This document shows positions 32,668 to 41,796 of a stretch of DNA of 64,000 bases, piece by piece (the first letter of the stretch is position 1; every line of letters begins with the position of its first letter). The DNA is taken from the NCBI GenBank assembly GCA_963521065.1, contig CAUQTI010000003.1, forward strand, positions 124,001 through 188,000, in the 5' to 3' direction. Under the pieces are notes generated by a model that was not told the DNA's origin, did not search any database, and saw only the letters and a list, made by a program, of their open reading frames with translations. Source of the DNA: IOR16 sp963521065 (lineage in GTDB: Bacteria > Bacillota > Clostridia > Peptostreptococcales > Anaerovoracaceae). A program made the translations under genes and the position numbers.

Positions 32668-33549
32668 TCAATACCAATAAACCCATTCAAGGCGTGATTT
32701 TTCCGGTTCCGGTGTAAATGAACCTATTTTTAAAGTTTTATCAAATTCCGGTCCATGAAAATCTGATCCGGCGCTTACTAAAAAGCCATGCTTATCCGCG
32801 AGGGAAAGCAAATGTGCAGTCTGATGAGGCATATGCCGGCTGTAATAGCATTCCATCCCCTGCAGCCCGGTTCTTTTCAAGCAGAGAAGCAAATTTTCCA
32901 ATGCTCTAAAAAATTCATCCTGCCCCGCTTCTGCCTTTCCTTTATACGAAATTTTCATCGGATGCGCAAGAATAGCGATTCCACCCGCTTCCTGAATCAA
33001 GGAAACAGCCTTTTCCACATCTATTTTCACACGATGAACTGCTTTGATTTCCGGTGCTTCCAAAAACTCTCCCGGTTGAAACGCTTCTCTCAATTCGCTG
33101 ATATAGCCTCTCTTCAACAAACCTCTCGCAAAATTTGGCTTTCCGATATAGGACTGCTGTGGATACACTTGAAAATCTTCCCGCTCTAACGAATAGCCGC
33201 GCGCGCGCAGCGCAGAAAGCAATTTTTCATTTCTTTCCTTTCGTTTTTCCAAAATTTCTTTCACTGCTTGCTGTAAGGCTCTGTTTTTTATATCAAAACC
33301 GTAACCCAGCAAGTGCATAAAACAAGGTGAATCATCCAAAAAATCAGAAAGCTGTGCGGAAAATTCAATTCCCGGAATTACCTTGATTCCGAATTCTGCT
33401 CCGGCTTGTACCGCCTCCTCAACTCCGTCGATTCCATCATGATCCGTGACGGCAATGACAGATGCCCCCCGTTCTTTCGCCATCTTGACTAATTCGAAGG
33501 GAGATAAAGTCCCATCTGAATAATAAGTATGCAAATGCAAGTCGATCAT
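32668..33549 (-). CDS. PHP-domain phosphoesterase
   Basis: 293 residues from ATG 33549 (AAGGGGG site). DLHLHTYYSDGTLSP, ITDHDGIDG, GIEFS, ILAHPMK and GSDFHGP are the five PHP metal-site motifs. Closest in layout to bacterial 3',5'-nucleoside bisphosphate phosphatase/RNase AM-type proteins (YciV/TrpH). An open frame extends 27 codons upstream but lacks a site. Confidence 0.88.
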   Translation of the reverse strand: MIDLHLHTYYSDGTLSPFELVKMAKERGASVIAVTDHDGIDGVEEAVQAGAEFGIKVIPGIEFSAQLSDFLDDSPCFMHLLGYGFDIKNRALQQAVKEILEKRKERNEKLLSALRARGYSLEREDFQVYPQQSYIGKPNFARGLLKRGYISELREAFQPGEFLEAPEIKAVHRVKIDVEKAVSLIQEAGGIAILAHPMKISYKGKAEAGQDEFFRALENLLLCLKRTGLQGMECYYSRHMPHQTAHLLSLADKHGFLVSAGSDFHGPEFDKTLKIGSFTPEPEKSRLEWVYWY

Positions 33550-33681
33550 AACGCTGCCCCCTTTTCCTGCTCTAGATCCCTTTCTTCGCTGAATCAGGTT
33601 TTTTCTCATGCAAAGAGATTCTGCTTTCATTAAATCACAAATACATTTTCATTTCAATGACAAAGGAAATTTCATCCAATC

Positions 33682-33722
33682 GAAAGCTCCCCGGCTTGCA
33701 AAACCGGAGAGCTTTCTTTTTT
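33682..33722. terminator. Hairpin between TRAP and PHP genes
   Basis: GAAAGCTC...CCGG pairs with CCGG...GAGCTTTC. The T-run (T7) follows on the plus strand only, which is odd because both neighbours are on the minus strand. Confidence 0.55.
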
Positions 33723-33744
33723 TATCTCATCTCATAATATCTCA

Positions 33745-34803
33745 CTAATTTCCTGATTCTTTTTTAAATTTTTCAACATCGGAAATTACAAGCTCCATAA
33801 CTTCTTTTCCCTCTGCACCGGCAAGTTCTTCAATCTTATCTCTTACTTTCATGCTGGCTTTCTCAAACTCTGCCCGCTCTTCTTTTGTCAAAGATTCAAT
33901 TTTAATTTCCGGCTTTTTCTCTTTAATCAGCTCAAACTTTTCTTTCTGCACCTTCTCTAAGCATTCCGACGCATAGCTTTCCATCTCTGGTTTTATACTG
34001 TCAATCAAGGCCTTGTCTTCCTCACTTAATCCATCGTAAAACGCTCCGTTAAATGCAATAAAGCTTGCCATCTGTGCGTGATTTGAAAAAGTGATGTAAT
34101 CCTGTACTTCGTAAAATTTCATCTCTTCAATCGCATTAATCGGCTGCTCCGTCCCCTGCACGGTTTTCAATTGAAGCCCGCTGTACGTCTCCATAAATGC
34201 CATAGGAGTCGGGTTTGCGCCTAGCGCCTTATAGTTTTCACTAATCAGCGGCGTATTCATAATTCTCATTTTAAAGCCTTTGAAATCTGATAATGAATGT
34301 AATGGCTTATTGCTTGTCCACTGCATATTTCCAAGACTCAGCCAATCGTAGACATGGATTCCCTTGCTGTCAAACATCTCGTTCAGCTTCTTGGTTGCCT
34401 CTCCCTTTGTGAGTACCGCCTCATTTACCTTATCATCCTCACTAAAAAGAAAATTAAGTGCCATCGCCTGTGCCGCCGGGAACGTACTTCCGACATCCCC
34501 AGCCGCAAAAATTCCAATGTCAAGCCCACCTGTCTGAATCATTTCCAGCTGTGCCTCCGAATCTCCAAGCTGCCCTACCGGATAAACTTCCACGCTAATG
34601 CGCTCACCAGATTTTTCCTTTACCAATTCAGCAAACTTATTTGCCCACATGTCGTACATCGTGTCGGTCGACTCCGTATGTGCCAGCTTCCACACTTCTT
34701 TTTCCCCATCGCCGCCTTGTTCCGCACCCTTACACGCTGACAATCCCAGGGACATGCCTGCTACGAGCATACAGACAAACACAGTAAAAATCCGCTTTTT
34801 CAT
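33745..34803 (-). CDS. dctP: TRAP transporter solute-binding protein (DctP family)
   Basis: 352 residues, lipobox LSAC at 21-24. DctP features: KLAHTESTDTMYDMWANKFAE, GERISVEVYPVGQLGDSEAQLEMIQTGGLDIG, the conserved Arg in GFKMRIMNTP that clamps a carboxylate, and QGTEQPINAI. It delivers an acidic solute to the DctQM permease encoded just upstream. Last gene of the sigma-54 operon. Confidence 0.94.
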   Translation of the reverse strand: MKKRIFTVFVCMLVAGMSLGLSACKGAEQGGDGEKEVWKLAHTESTDTMYDMWANKFAELVKEKSGERISVEVYPVGQLGDSEAQLEMIQTGGLDIGIFAAGDVGSTFPAAQAMALNFLFSEDDKVNEAVLTKGEATKKLNEMFDSKGIHVYDWLSLGNMQWTSNKPLHSLSDFKGFKMRIMNTPLISENYKALGANPTPMAFMETYSGLQLKTVQGTEQPINAIEEMKFYEVQDYITFSNHAQMASFIAFNGAFYDGLSEEDKALIDSIKPEMESYASECLEKVQKEKFELIKEKKPEIKIESLTKEERAEFEKASMKVRDKIEELAGAEGKEVMELVISDVEKFKKESGN

Positions 34804-34826
34804 TTTGTAACCTCCTTTAAATATCC

Positions 34827-36101
34827 TTATATAAATACTCTGTAAAAAGTAATTACCTGAGGGAAGAATATTAATATAACTGATAAAATAACTAATATAA
34901 TCAAGTAAGGCGGAAGCCCTTTTACAACTCGCATATACGGTACATCAAAAGCTGCACACGCCGTAAATATATTGCATCCAAACGGCGGAGAAACAGCCCC
35001 CACTGTGTTTTGCAGCGTAATAATAATCCCCAGCCAGATTGGATCGATTCCTGCAGCCATTGCCGGTCCGTAAAACATTGGTGTCAGCACGACAATTGCG
35101 ACAAGAGGGTCCACAAACATACAAGCAATAAAGAAAAATAGCGTTACACATGCAAGGACTAAAATAGAAGAAGGGTTATCTCCAAGAAGCCCGGAAGTCA
35201 GCATTTGAGGCACATTTGCATAAGTCAGAACCAGTGAAAAAATCTGTCCGCTCGAAAGCAGGATAAACAAGGTTGCCGTCACCGCACCTGTCGATAAGGC
35301 GATCTTTCCGATGTCTCTTAACTTAATCGTTCTATAAATTACAACCTCTAATATAAATGCATACAATACCGAAATTGCCGCCGCTTCCGTCGGACTGCAA
35401 ATTCCAGAATAAATACTTCCCACCACAACGATCGGAAACCCTAAAGGAAGGATTGCTTTTTGCAATGCACGCCCTTTCTGCCCCCAGCTCATCTTTGGGG
35501 TCCGCGGTAAATCGAGCTTTTTAGAATGAAAATAAATATAGATAGAAAAAAGAATTGCCAGTAAAATTCCGGGCGCGATGCCCGCGATGAACATCTCTCC
35601 AACCGAAGTGCCTGTCACAACACAATACATAATCATAGAAACACTTGGCGGAATGAACATCGCTATATTCGCAGAGCTCACGATAAGTCCATTGATATCT
35701 TCATCGCGATAGCCAGCTTTCAGCATATTTCCGCGCATTGTTTTTCCAATTGCAACTACAGTTGCCTGTGTCGAACCCGATATGGCTCCGAAAAGAGTAC
35801 AGGTCCCTACCATTGTAGCTCCCAAGCCACCGTAAATGTGACCGATAAATGCTTTCATCAAATCGACCAGCCTCGTAGCGGTATGGCCAGAGCTCATAAT
35901 ATCTGCCGCAAAAATAAACAGCGGTATCGCCAGCAGTGCAAATGTCTGTACTCCAGCCATGAGCTGTTGTATTATGGTACTTAATGGCAAGGAGGGTAAA
36001 AACACGATAACAGAAACGAGAGACCCCAGCACCATTGCCATGTACATAGGAAAACCGAACAGCAGACAGCAGATTAAAATAATTGTCAAAGCCCAAAGCA
36101 T
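34827..36101 (-). CDS. dctM: TRAP transporter large permease (DctM)
   Basis: 424 residues from ATG 36101 (GGGAGGAGAGG site), which begins right after the dctQ stop. About 12 membrane segments, with the family motifs IPLFIFAADIM, GSTQATVVAIGKTM, FIPPSVSMIMYCV and a C-terminal VSPPFGCNIFTA. It drives Na+-coupled uptake of the solute bound by DctP. Confidence 0.93.
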   Translation of the reverse strand: MLWALTIILICCLLFGFPMYMAMVLGSLVSVIVFLPSLPLSTIIQQLMAGVQTFALLAIPLFIFAADIMSSGHTATRLVDLMKAFIGHIYGGLGATMVGTCTLFGAISGSTQATVVAIGKTMRGNMLKAGYRDEDINGLIVSSANIAMFIPPSVSMIMYCVVTGTSVGEMFIAGIAPGILLAILFSIYIYFHSKKLDLPRTPKMSWGQKGRALQKAILPLGFPIVVVGSIYSGICSPTEAAAISVLYAFILEVVIYRTIKLRDIGKIALSTGAVTATLFILLSSGQIFSLVLTYANVPQMLTSGLLGDNPSSILVLACVTLFFFIACMFVDPLVAIVVLTPMFYGPAMAAGIDPIWLGIIITLQNTVGAVSPPFGCNIFTACAAFDVPYMRVVKGLPPYLIILVILSVILIFFPQVITFYRVFI

Positions 36102-36102
36102 C

Positions 36103-36636
36103 TTACCTCTCCTCCCTTCCTTCTGAAATATAGCATCCTTCCAGCCCAATATAAATTTCCTTTTTTAAAAGATTTTGTACAAAGACAAACAAGTATTGAA
36201 GTCCTGCGAATAAAAATCCAAAGGAGACTACCAAAATGATAAAATAAACCGGGATTTGCAAAGAAACCGTTACTTTTCCGATTGTTTTCATCAAATATGC
36301 ATACTGAAAGGAGATCACAGCGAGGGTGAGCATTGTCGCCGAAGTGATTCCCGAAATAGCCAGTGCAGTGCATTTTTTCATCCTACTTGGCATAATATCG
36401 AAAATCGCCAGCATATTAATATGCTTTCCAGTTGTTGCACAATAGCTTAACCCAATAAAGGTGACAAACACCAATAGTGTTTGACCAAGCTCTTCTGCCG
36501 CATTGATGCCGGTTCCCAGAAAAAATCTTCCGAGAACATTCAGTACCAGAATCATCGCCATTGCAATAATGCTGCCTCCCAGTACAATCTGTTCACTTCT
36601 TACAATTATTTTGTTTAACCTTAATAAATATTTCAT
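36103..36636 (-). CDS. dctQ: TRAP transporter small permease (DctQ)
   Basis: 177 residues with four membrane segments; NVLGRFF and AEELGQTLLVFVTFIGLSYC are the DctQ pattern. Its ATG overlaps the stop of the ureohydrolase gene (ATGA), so the enzyme and transporter are translated together. Confidence 0.92.
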   Translation of the reverse strand: MKYLLRLNKIIVRSEQIVLGGSIIAMAMILVLNVLGRFFLGTGINAAEELGQTLLVFVTFIGLSYCATTGKHINMLAIFDIMPSRMKKCTALAISGITSATMLTLAVISFQYAYLMKTIGKVTVSLQIPVYFIILVVSFGFLFAGLQYLFVFVQNLLKKEIYIGLEGCYISEGREER

Positions 36637-37538
36637 TGCTTTTCTTCCTCAAATTTTGCATAATACACGCTTGAGATGTAATCTAATATAAGATTGGCTG
36701 CAACGTGGCTTGTCAATTCACGATGGTCGGTCATCGGATTCACCTCTACAAAATCGATTACATCGACGTGGGGCGCAAATGCCCGAATCAAATCCGACAT
36801 CTGAAAATGATTCAGCCCTGCCGGCTCCTGTCCGCCGGAACCAAGTGCATATGCCATGTCAAGCGCATCAATATCCACTGTCAGATACACATAGTCTGTG
36901 CCATCGCAGGCAATTTCAAGTGCTCTTTCCGCAATTTCTTTTGCTCCCTGCTCAAACACTTCTCTCGGTGTAAAAATTGTCATGCCACTTTCCTTGATAT
37001 AGTGGTAATGCTCCGGATAGTTGAAGCCTCTCGGTCCAATTTCTACTACATTTTTTGCATCGATCCGATCCATTTCAATTGCTCTTCTAATCTCACTGCT
37101 TCCTGAAAATCGCCCTTGCGTGACGGAATCAAATTTTAAGTCAAGATGTGCGTCTAAATCTATAATGCCTATTTTCCCCGGCTTTTTTTCATGGATTGCT
37201 TTAAATCCTGCATTCGTAACAGAATGGTCTCCTCCAAGCAGTATTGGTGTATAGCCATCTGTCATAAGCTTCCCGATTTCTTCTGCCATTTCTTTTATGG
37301 ATCTCTCGTGCTCATATCTTACAATATTATCAACATTTCCAAAATCCTTCAGCTCTATTTTGTTGAAGTCAACCAGATAATTATTGCAGACATCAAACAA
37401 ATGCCCTTCTTCCATACGGTTCATAATGCCTGACAGAGCCTTACGAATACTGTCAGGTGCATATCTCGCTCCCGGCCATCCTCTCCCTGCCTCTGTATCA
37501 TAATTTAAACCTAAAATTCCAAATTTTAATTTCTCCAT
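36633..37538 (-). CDS. Agmatinase/arginase-family ureohydrolase
   Basis: 301 residues from ATG 37538 (GAGGAGG); the open frame goes 23 codons further. Manganese-site motifs are GGDHS, DLDAHLD and TVDIDALDMA. The family splits guanidino groups to urea plus an amine. The residues that choose arginine, agmatine or a guanidino acid cannot be judged by eye. First gene of an operon with a TRAP transporter behind a sigma-54 promoter, so it probably acts on the imported solute. Confidence 0.88.
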   Translation of the reverse strand: MEKLKFGILGLNYDTEAGRGWPGARYAPDSIRKALSGIMNRMEEGHLFDVCNNYLVDFNKIELKDFGNVDNIVRYEHERSIKEMAEEIGKLMTDGYTPILLGGDHSVTNAGFKAIHEKKPGKIGIIDLDAHLDLKFDSVTQGRFSGSSEIRRAIEMDRIDAKNVVEIGPRGFNYPEHYHYIKESGMTIFTPREVFEQGAKEIAERALEIACDGTDYVYLTVDIDALDMAYALGSGGQEPAGLNHFQMSDLIRAFAPHVDVIDFVEVNPMTDHRELTSHVAANLILDYISSVYYAKFEEEKQ

Positions 37539-37611
37539 TCTCTTAAAATCCTCCTCACAGCTATCATAAACTATTCTAAATTTCTCAGATGCATCTTTGA
37601 TTACCAATATT

Positions 37612-37630
37612 AAAGCAACAATGATGCCAA
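37612..37630 (-). promoter_or_regulatory. Sigma-54 (-24/-12) promoter
   Basis: On the minus strand TTGGCAT-CATTG-TTGCTTT, an excellent match to TGGCAC-N5-TTGCW with GG and GC ten bases apart. It lies about 75 bp before the ureohydrolase start and faces the dctQMP operon. The sigma-54 activator is encoded divergently next door. Confidence 0.88.
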
Positions 37631-37752
37631 AATATTTCCGTAGGAGCTCAAACTGTACTAAATCAATTGCTTTTGCTTATTTTGATTTTCTTTTCAGCTT
37701 TCTTTTTTTACATTCATTATCTCAATTTTTAAAATTGATTGACTATTCAAAT

Positions 37753-37803
37753 TACAAAGTGTAAAATAACGAGACAATATGTATTATCATTTTACACTTT
37801 GTA
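37753..37803. promoter_or_regulatory. Large palindrome, probable activator binding site
   Basis: TACAAAGTGTAAAA (37753-37766) and TTTTACACTTTGTA (37790-37803) are perfect 14-bp inverted arms around a 23-bp spacer. The site is 123-173 bp behind the sigma-54 promoter, normal for an upstream activating sequence, and 22 bp before the activator gene, so autocontrol is also possible. Confidence 0.75.
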
Positions 37804-37825
37804 GCAAAAGAAGGAGGGCTTTTAA

Positions 37826-39196
37826 ATGGAGACGGATAAAGTATTTAAAGAATTGTTTGGCCATAGTGATTCCATTCTCATTAGCGACGTCAATGGAAAG
37901 GTTCTGTATTATGAAGATTACAACGATGAAATCAATATGGTACGGTATGAAAATGCCATTGGCCGTTCCGTTTTTGAGCTTTACCCTTTTTTCAAAAGAG
38001 AAGATTTTACATTATTTCGAGCGATGGACACAAAAAGTGTTATTGTAAATGAATTACAACAATTTGAAGTCAATGGAATTGCAAAAAAAGCGCTTAACTC
38101 GGCTTATCCGCTCATTAATGAAACCGGCGTTATCGGCGGTATCGTCATGTCTGTAGAGCTGAACAGCACCTCCGGACGCAAAAAAAGAATCCCTTTTTCA
38201 TCAAAGTATAATTTCGATGATATCATCACTCAAAATAAAGCCTTCAAGGCGAGCTTTGAGAAATTGAAAATGCTTGCAACCGGCGACTCAAACATCTTGA
38301 TTTACGGCGAAACCGGTACAGGAAAAGAATTGATTGCGCACACAATTCATGCGAACAGCAAAAGAAAAGAAAAACCGTTCATTATACAAAACTGTGCGGC
38401 AATTCCAAGCAATCTCATGGAAAGCATCCTGTTCGGCTCTACGAAAGGCAGCTTTACAGGTGCGATGGATAAAGCCGGGCTATTTGAAGTGGCAAAAGGA
38501 GGAACCCTTTTTTTAGATGAAATTAACTCCATGTCATTAGAACTGCAAAGTAAACTTCTGCGTTCCATAGAAACAAAGTCCATTCGCCGCGTCGGAGAAT
38601 CCTATGAACGGGAAACAGATGTAAGAATCGTTGCTTCCACAAATGAACCGCTTGATAAAATGGTCCAGCGCGGACAGTTCAGAAAAGACCTTTTTTTCCG
38701 CTTAAACGTCGTCAGCTTTTCCATCCCTCCGCTTCGAGAGCGTCTTGATGATATCCCCCTGCTTTGCGACACCTATATCAGCTATTACAATGCAAGGCTC
38801 AACCATCAGACAAAGGGGATCAATAAGGAGGTTCAAGAGCTGTTTACGGTTTATCCTTGGGAAGGAAACGTAAGAGAATTAAAAAATGTTATAGAGTACG
38901 CCTGCACAATCAAGCCTTCTGGCATGATTGCATTATCTGACCTCCCTGATTACCTTCTCATAAAAAATCCCCTTAAAAGCATCCCTCCTTTAAACGTACC
39001 CTCTGCATCGGATACAGACTATTCCGCCTATCTGACCGAAGGCTCTTCCCTCGCAGCTCAACTTGAAAGGTTAGAGGAAGCCGTCATTAAAAGCACCTTT
39101 GAAAAAAATCGTTTTAGCATTACAAAAACAGCGAGAGAGCTTTGTATCTCACGCCAGACGCTCTATAATAAGCTAAAAAAATACGACCTTTTATAA
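37826..39196 (+). CDS. Sigma-54-dependent activator, RocR-like
   Basis: 456 residues: PAS-like sensor (about 10-110, DSILISDVNGKVLYYEDY); AAA+ domain (about 135-365) with Walker A GETGTGKE, the sigma-54 contact loop as GSFTGA instead of GAFTGA, and Walker B GTLFLDEINSM; C-terminal Fis-type HTH (TKTARELCISRQTLYNKLKK). RocR, the Bacillus arginine-breakdown activator, has the same layout. Start ATG with AGAAGGAGGG. Confidence 0.92.
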   Translation: METDKVFKELFGHSDSILISDVNGKVLYYEDYNDEINMVRYENAIGRSVFELYPFFKREDFTLFRAMDTKSVIVNELQQFEVNGIAKKALNSAYPLINETGVIGGIVMSVELNSTSGRKKRIPFSSKYNFDDIITQNKAFKASFEKLKMLATGDSNILIYGETGTGKELIAHTIHANSKRKEKPFIIQNCAAIPSNLMESILFGSTKGSFTGAMDKAGLFEVAKGGTLFLDEINSMSLELQSKLLRSIETKSIRRVGESYERETDVRIVASTNEPLDKMVQRGQFRKDLFFRLNVVSFSIPPLRERLDDIPLLCDTYISYYNARLNHQTKGINKEVQELFTVYPWEGNVRELKNVIEYACTIKPSGMIALSDLPDYLLIKNPLKSIPPLNVPSASDTDYSAYLTEGSSLAAQLERLEEAVIKSTFEKNRFSITKTARELCISRQTLYNKLKKYDLL

Positions 39197-39233
39197 CAGT
39201 TCCCATGCATGGAAAGCATGCCACCATGCACAG

Positions 39234-39316
39234 AAAGCGTAACGCTTTCCGCTCCATAATATATGAAAAAAAGAAAGGCCTCCGCCTTTTTGAAAATTGC
39301 AGAAGCCCTTCTTTCC
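39234..39316 (-). terminator. Hairpins between convergent activator and OCD genes
   Basis: GAAAGCG-TAA-CGCTTTC (39234-39250) forms a tight hairpin. At 39265-39316 a longer GA/CT-rich stem is followed on the minus strand by CTTTCTTTTTTTC and ends the ornithine cyclodeaminase transcript. Confidence 0.6.
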
Positions 39317-40312
39317 TTATATATCCGCCCTTATACCAAGCCCTTTCTCTTTTGCCCGCTCGATTGCACCTTTGCCTGTCATGAGGTCTAAAAGTGCCAA
39401 ACCGGTTGCATCAAAGATCGTAATTTCCTCTTGTGTTGCCCTGCCCTTAATTTGACCGGACAGCACCTGCCCAATTTCTCCGCAAATATCCTGCGGAGAA
39501 ATATAGCCTTCTTTCAGCGGAATCTCCATCTCTCCAACCTTCATGCATTGCGCTTTGTCGTCTGCATAAATCCTCGCACCTGCAAACAAGCGTGGGTCAA
39601 TTTCTTCTTTGCCTTCCATATCCGCGCCGATGCAGCTGAAATGTGTCCCCGGCTGTACCCATTCTTTTTTTATTACGGGACTTCTTGCAGGAGTTACCGT
39701 AATAATAATATCACTTTCTTTCACCGACTGCTCTAAATCAGAAGTACCTGCAAAACTGCAAGTTTCAAACTTTGGATTCTTTTCACATTCCTTTGCCAAA
39801 TGGACTGCGTTTTCCGGACGAAGCACATCTGCAATCCATACCTTCTTGATTTGAGGCATCAACAGCAACGTTGCCTCAATTTGATAAGCCGCCTGTTTTC
39901 CTGCGCCTAAAATAAAAAGTGTTTCCGAATTTTCGCGCGCAAGTGTTTTGGCCCCGATCGCACCTGCTGCTCCTGTCCGCATACAAGTGATGTAAGAGGC
40001 ATCCATCACCCCCAGAGGAATGCCTGTTTCAGAATCAAAAATCATCAGCATTCCATTAAAGGGAGGCAATCCCTTTTCTGTGTTTAGCGGAAAATTATTC
40101 AGCATTTTTAGGCCGTGAAGGTTTTCCCCGAAGATACAGCCGGAACGAATGTCCATTACCGCATTTTTCTCTTCAAAATCATAAGAGACCAGCGGCCATA
40201 CAACAGTTTTCCCCTCTGCCTTTCGACGATACACTTCCTCTACGCCCTTTATCACCACGGACATTTCAAGGACCTTTTCTATTTCTTTGCGCCCAAGTAC
40301 TATAACTTCCAT
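39317..40312 (-). CDS. Ornithine cyclodeaminase/mu-crystallin family protein
   Basis: 331 residues. KTVVWPLVSYDF (substrate side), MRTGAAGAIGAKTLAR and the NAD(P) fold FILGAGKQAAYQIEATLL are typical. Relatives turn ornithine to proline plus ammonia, or reduce imino acids. ATG after GGAGGTTGC, 9 bp from the stop of the aminotransferase gene. With a ureohydrolase nearby an arginine-ornithine-proline route is plausible. Confidence 0.88.
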   Translation of the reverse strand: MEVIVLGRKEIEKVLEMSVVIKGVEEVYRRKAEGKTVVWPLVSYDFEEKNAVMDIRSGCIFGENLHGLKMLNNFPLNTEKGLPPFNGMLMIFDSETGIPLGVMDASYITCMRTGAAGAIGAKTLARENSETLFILGAGKQAAYQIEATLLLMPQIKKVWIADVLRPENAVHLAKECEKNPKFETCSFAGTSDLEQSVKESDIIITVTPARSPVIKKEWVQPGTHFSCIGADMEGKEEIDPRLFAGARIYADDKAQCMKVGEMEIPLKEGYISPQDICGEIGQVLSGQIKGRATQEEITIFDATGLALLDLMTGKGAIERAKEKGLGIRADI

Positions 40313-40321
40313 CGCAACCTC

Positions 40322-41446
40322 CTATTTCCCCAGTTCCTCTAAGTATGCTCCCAATACATTTAATCCGTCCCTTAAAAGTGATTGATCTCCAAAACCAAAT
40401 CCAAGCCGGAAGCACTTCTTCTCTTCAAAACAATCCCCATGACAAAGTAAAACACCGGTTTTCTCATAAATATCATTGCACAGCGCCACGACCTCTATCT
40501 CATAATCATAGTGGACCAGCACCGTCGAAGTACGGGACTGCCCATATACTTTCAAATGCGGTTGTTTTTCCAGCCAGTCATCTACAATCTTCTTATTCTC
40601 GCCTACAATTTCTTTTGCCCTCTGCAGTATTTTTTCATTATGTTCCAGACAAATCGCCGCAATCAATTCATCAAATACCCCATTGCAAATGGTGTCATAA
40701 GAACGCCTGTTAAACAATATCTCATAGGCCTTTTTATCCGGTACCACAGCCCATCCGACTCTCGTTCCTGCCATAGAATAGACCTTAGACATACTGCTCG
40801 TCGCGATTCCCTTCTCATAAAGGTCCACAATCGAAGGCATTTCCTCATCACCCAATCCCCTGTAGATTTCATCACTTAGAATGAAGGTCCCGTGCTTTCT
40901 TGCAATTTCTATGATTGGGCGCAGCTCTTTCTCGTTCATATACGCACCCGTAGGATTATTGGGGTTTGTAAATGTAATCAATTTCGTATTATGGTCTACC
41001 AATTTTTCTAACTTTTCAGGGTTAATTTTATAGTCCTCTTCTTTTTCCAGACGAAGCAAGCGCACCTCATTTCCTAACGCCTCAGGAATGGAATAATGCT
41101 GCTGATAGTTTGGAAGAACGGCTACAACATTTTCGCCCTTTTCTAAAAGCCCGGTAATCACCGTTGAATTGGCACCCGTTCCGCCGTGTAACGTCAAAAC
41201 CATATCCGGCGTAATTTTTTCAGTATAGATCCCTGCCACTGCCTTTCGTAAACGTTCCGATCCTGCAAATTCACCGTAATGAAGATGCGTCTTCATGAAG
41301 TATTCTATCAGCGCTTCCTTGTTTTCTCCGCTGATTTCTGCAAGCTCCTCCAAAGACATTGCTTTCACACAGCTAGCCCCTAGATTATACTTGCACTTTG
41401 CATCTCTTGGATTCAGCCACGTTTCTACTTTAAACTCCTTAATCAT
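40322..41446 (-). CDS. PLP-dependent aminotransferase (class I/II)
   Basis: 374 residues from ATG 41446. TFTNPNNPTGAYMNEKEL (pyridine-contact Asn), ILSDEIYRGL and SSMSKVYSMAGTRVGWAV (PLP lysine) are clear. The N-terminus WLNPRDAKCKYNLGASCVKAMSLEEL is unlike standard aspartate aminotransferases and recalls PLP enzymes that act on arginine derivatives, such as capreomycidine synthases; that likeness is from memory and unproven. Forms an operon with the ornithine cyclodeaminase homologue. Confidence 0.85.
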   Translation of the reverse strand: MIKEFKVETWLNPRDAKCKYNLGASCVKAMSLEELAEISGENKEALIEYFMKTHLHYGEFAGSERLRKAVAGIYTEKITPDMVLTLHGGTGANSTVITGLLEKGENVVAVLPNYQQHYSIPEALGNEVRLLRLEKEEDYKINPEKLEKLVDHNTKLITFTNPNNPTGAYMNEKELRPIIEIARKHGTFILSDEIYRGLGDEEMPSIVDLYEKGIATSSMSKVYSMAGTRVGWAVVPDKKAYEILFNRRSYDTICNGVFDELIAAICLEHNEKILQRAKEIVGENKKIVDDWLEKQPHLKVYGQSRTSTVLVHYDYEIEVVALCNDIYEKTGVLLCHGDCFEEKKCFRLGFGFGDQSLLRDGLNVLGAYLEELGK

Positions 41447-41576
41447 CGTCCACACCTGCTTTCTTTCGAATTTCCCATTAAGTATAAGTCAATCCTATCT
41501 AAGAAGGCCGCTGTAATCAATTCTGTTTCTTTGTACTAAATTACAATACAATCAGAGCAAGCATCCCATAATTTTG

Positions 41577-41735
41577 TTGACAATCTGAAATGATATCAAT
41601 ATGATAAAAGTATCATTGTTCTTATTTATAAATTTATCTCTTTCCTTTTATATATGTTTATAGAAGGATAACATTACAGGAAGACTGCCTAAGATGCGTT
41701 TCCCCATTGATACTGATTCAGCATCTTAAATTTTT
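41577..41735 (+). ncRNA. Possible small RNA or attenuated leader before pucR-type gene
   Basis: TTGACA (41577-41582), a 17-bp spacer and TATGAT give a good plus-strand promoter. About 75 bp on, TAAGATGC and GCATCTTA (41690-41728) form a hairpin followed by AATTTTTAG. A 120-nt RNA could be made, or the hairpin could attenuate the regulator gene at 41797. No family is recognised. Confidence 0.45.
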
Positions 41736-41796
41736 AGTTTTTTATTTTTCTATGTTAATGATAGTTTCGGCTCAGAATTAAAGAAGGGAGATAATA

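Noticed and set aside
36710..37433. Plus-strand open frames over the ureohydrolase gene
   Set aside because: Shadows of a well-supported enzyme gene on the other strand.
41447..41560. Sigma-54 promoter before the aminotransferase operon
   Set aside because: A GG-N10-GC pair in the right sequence context was not found, unlike at 37612.
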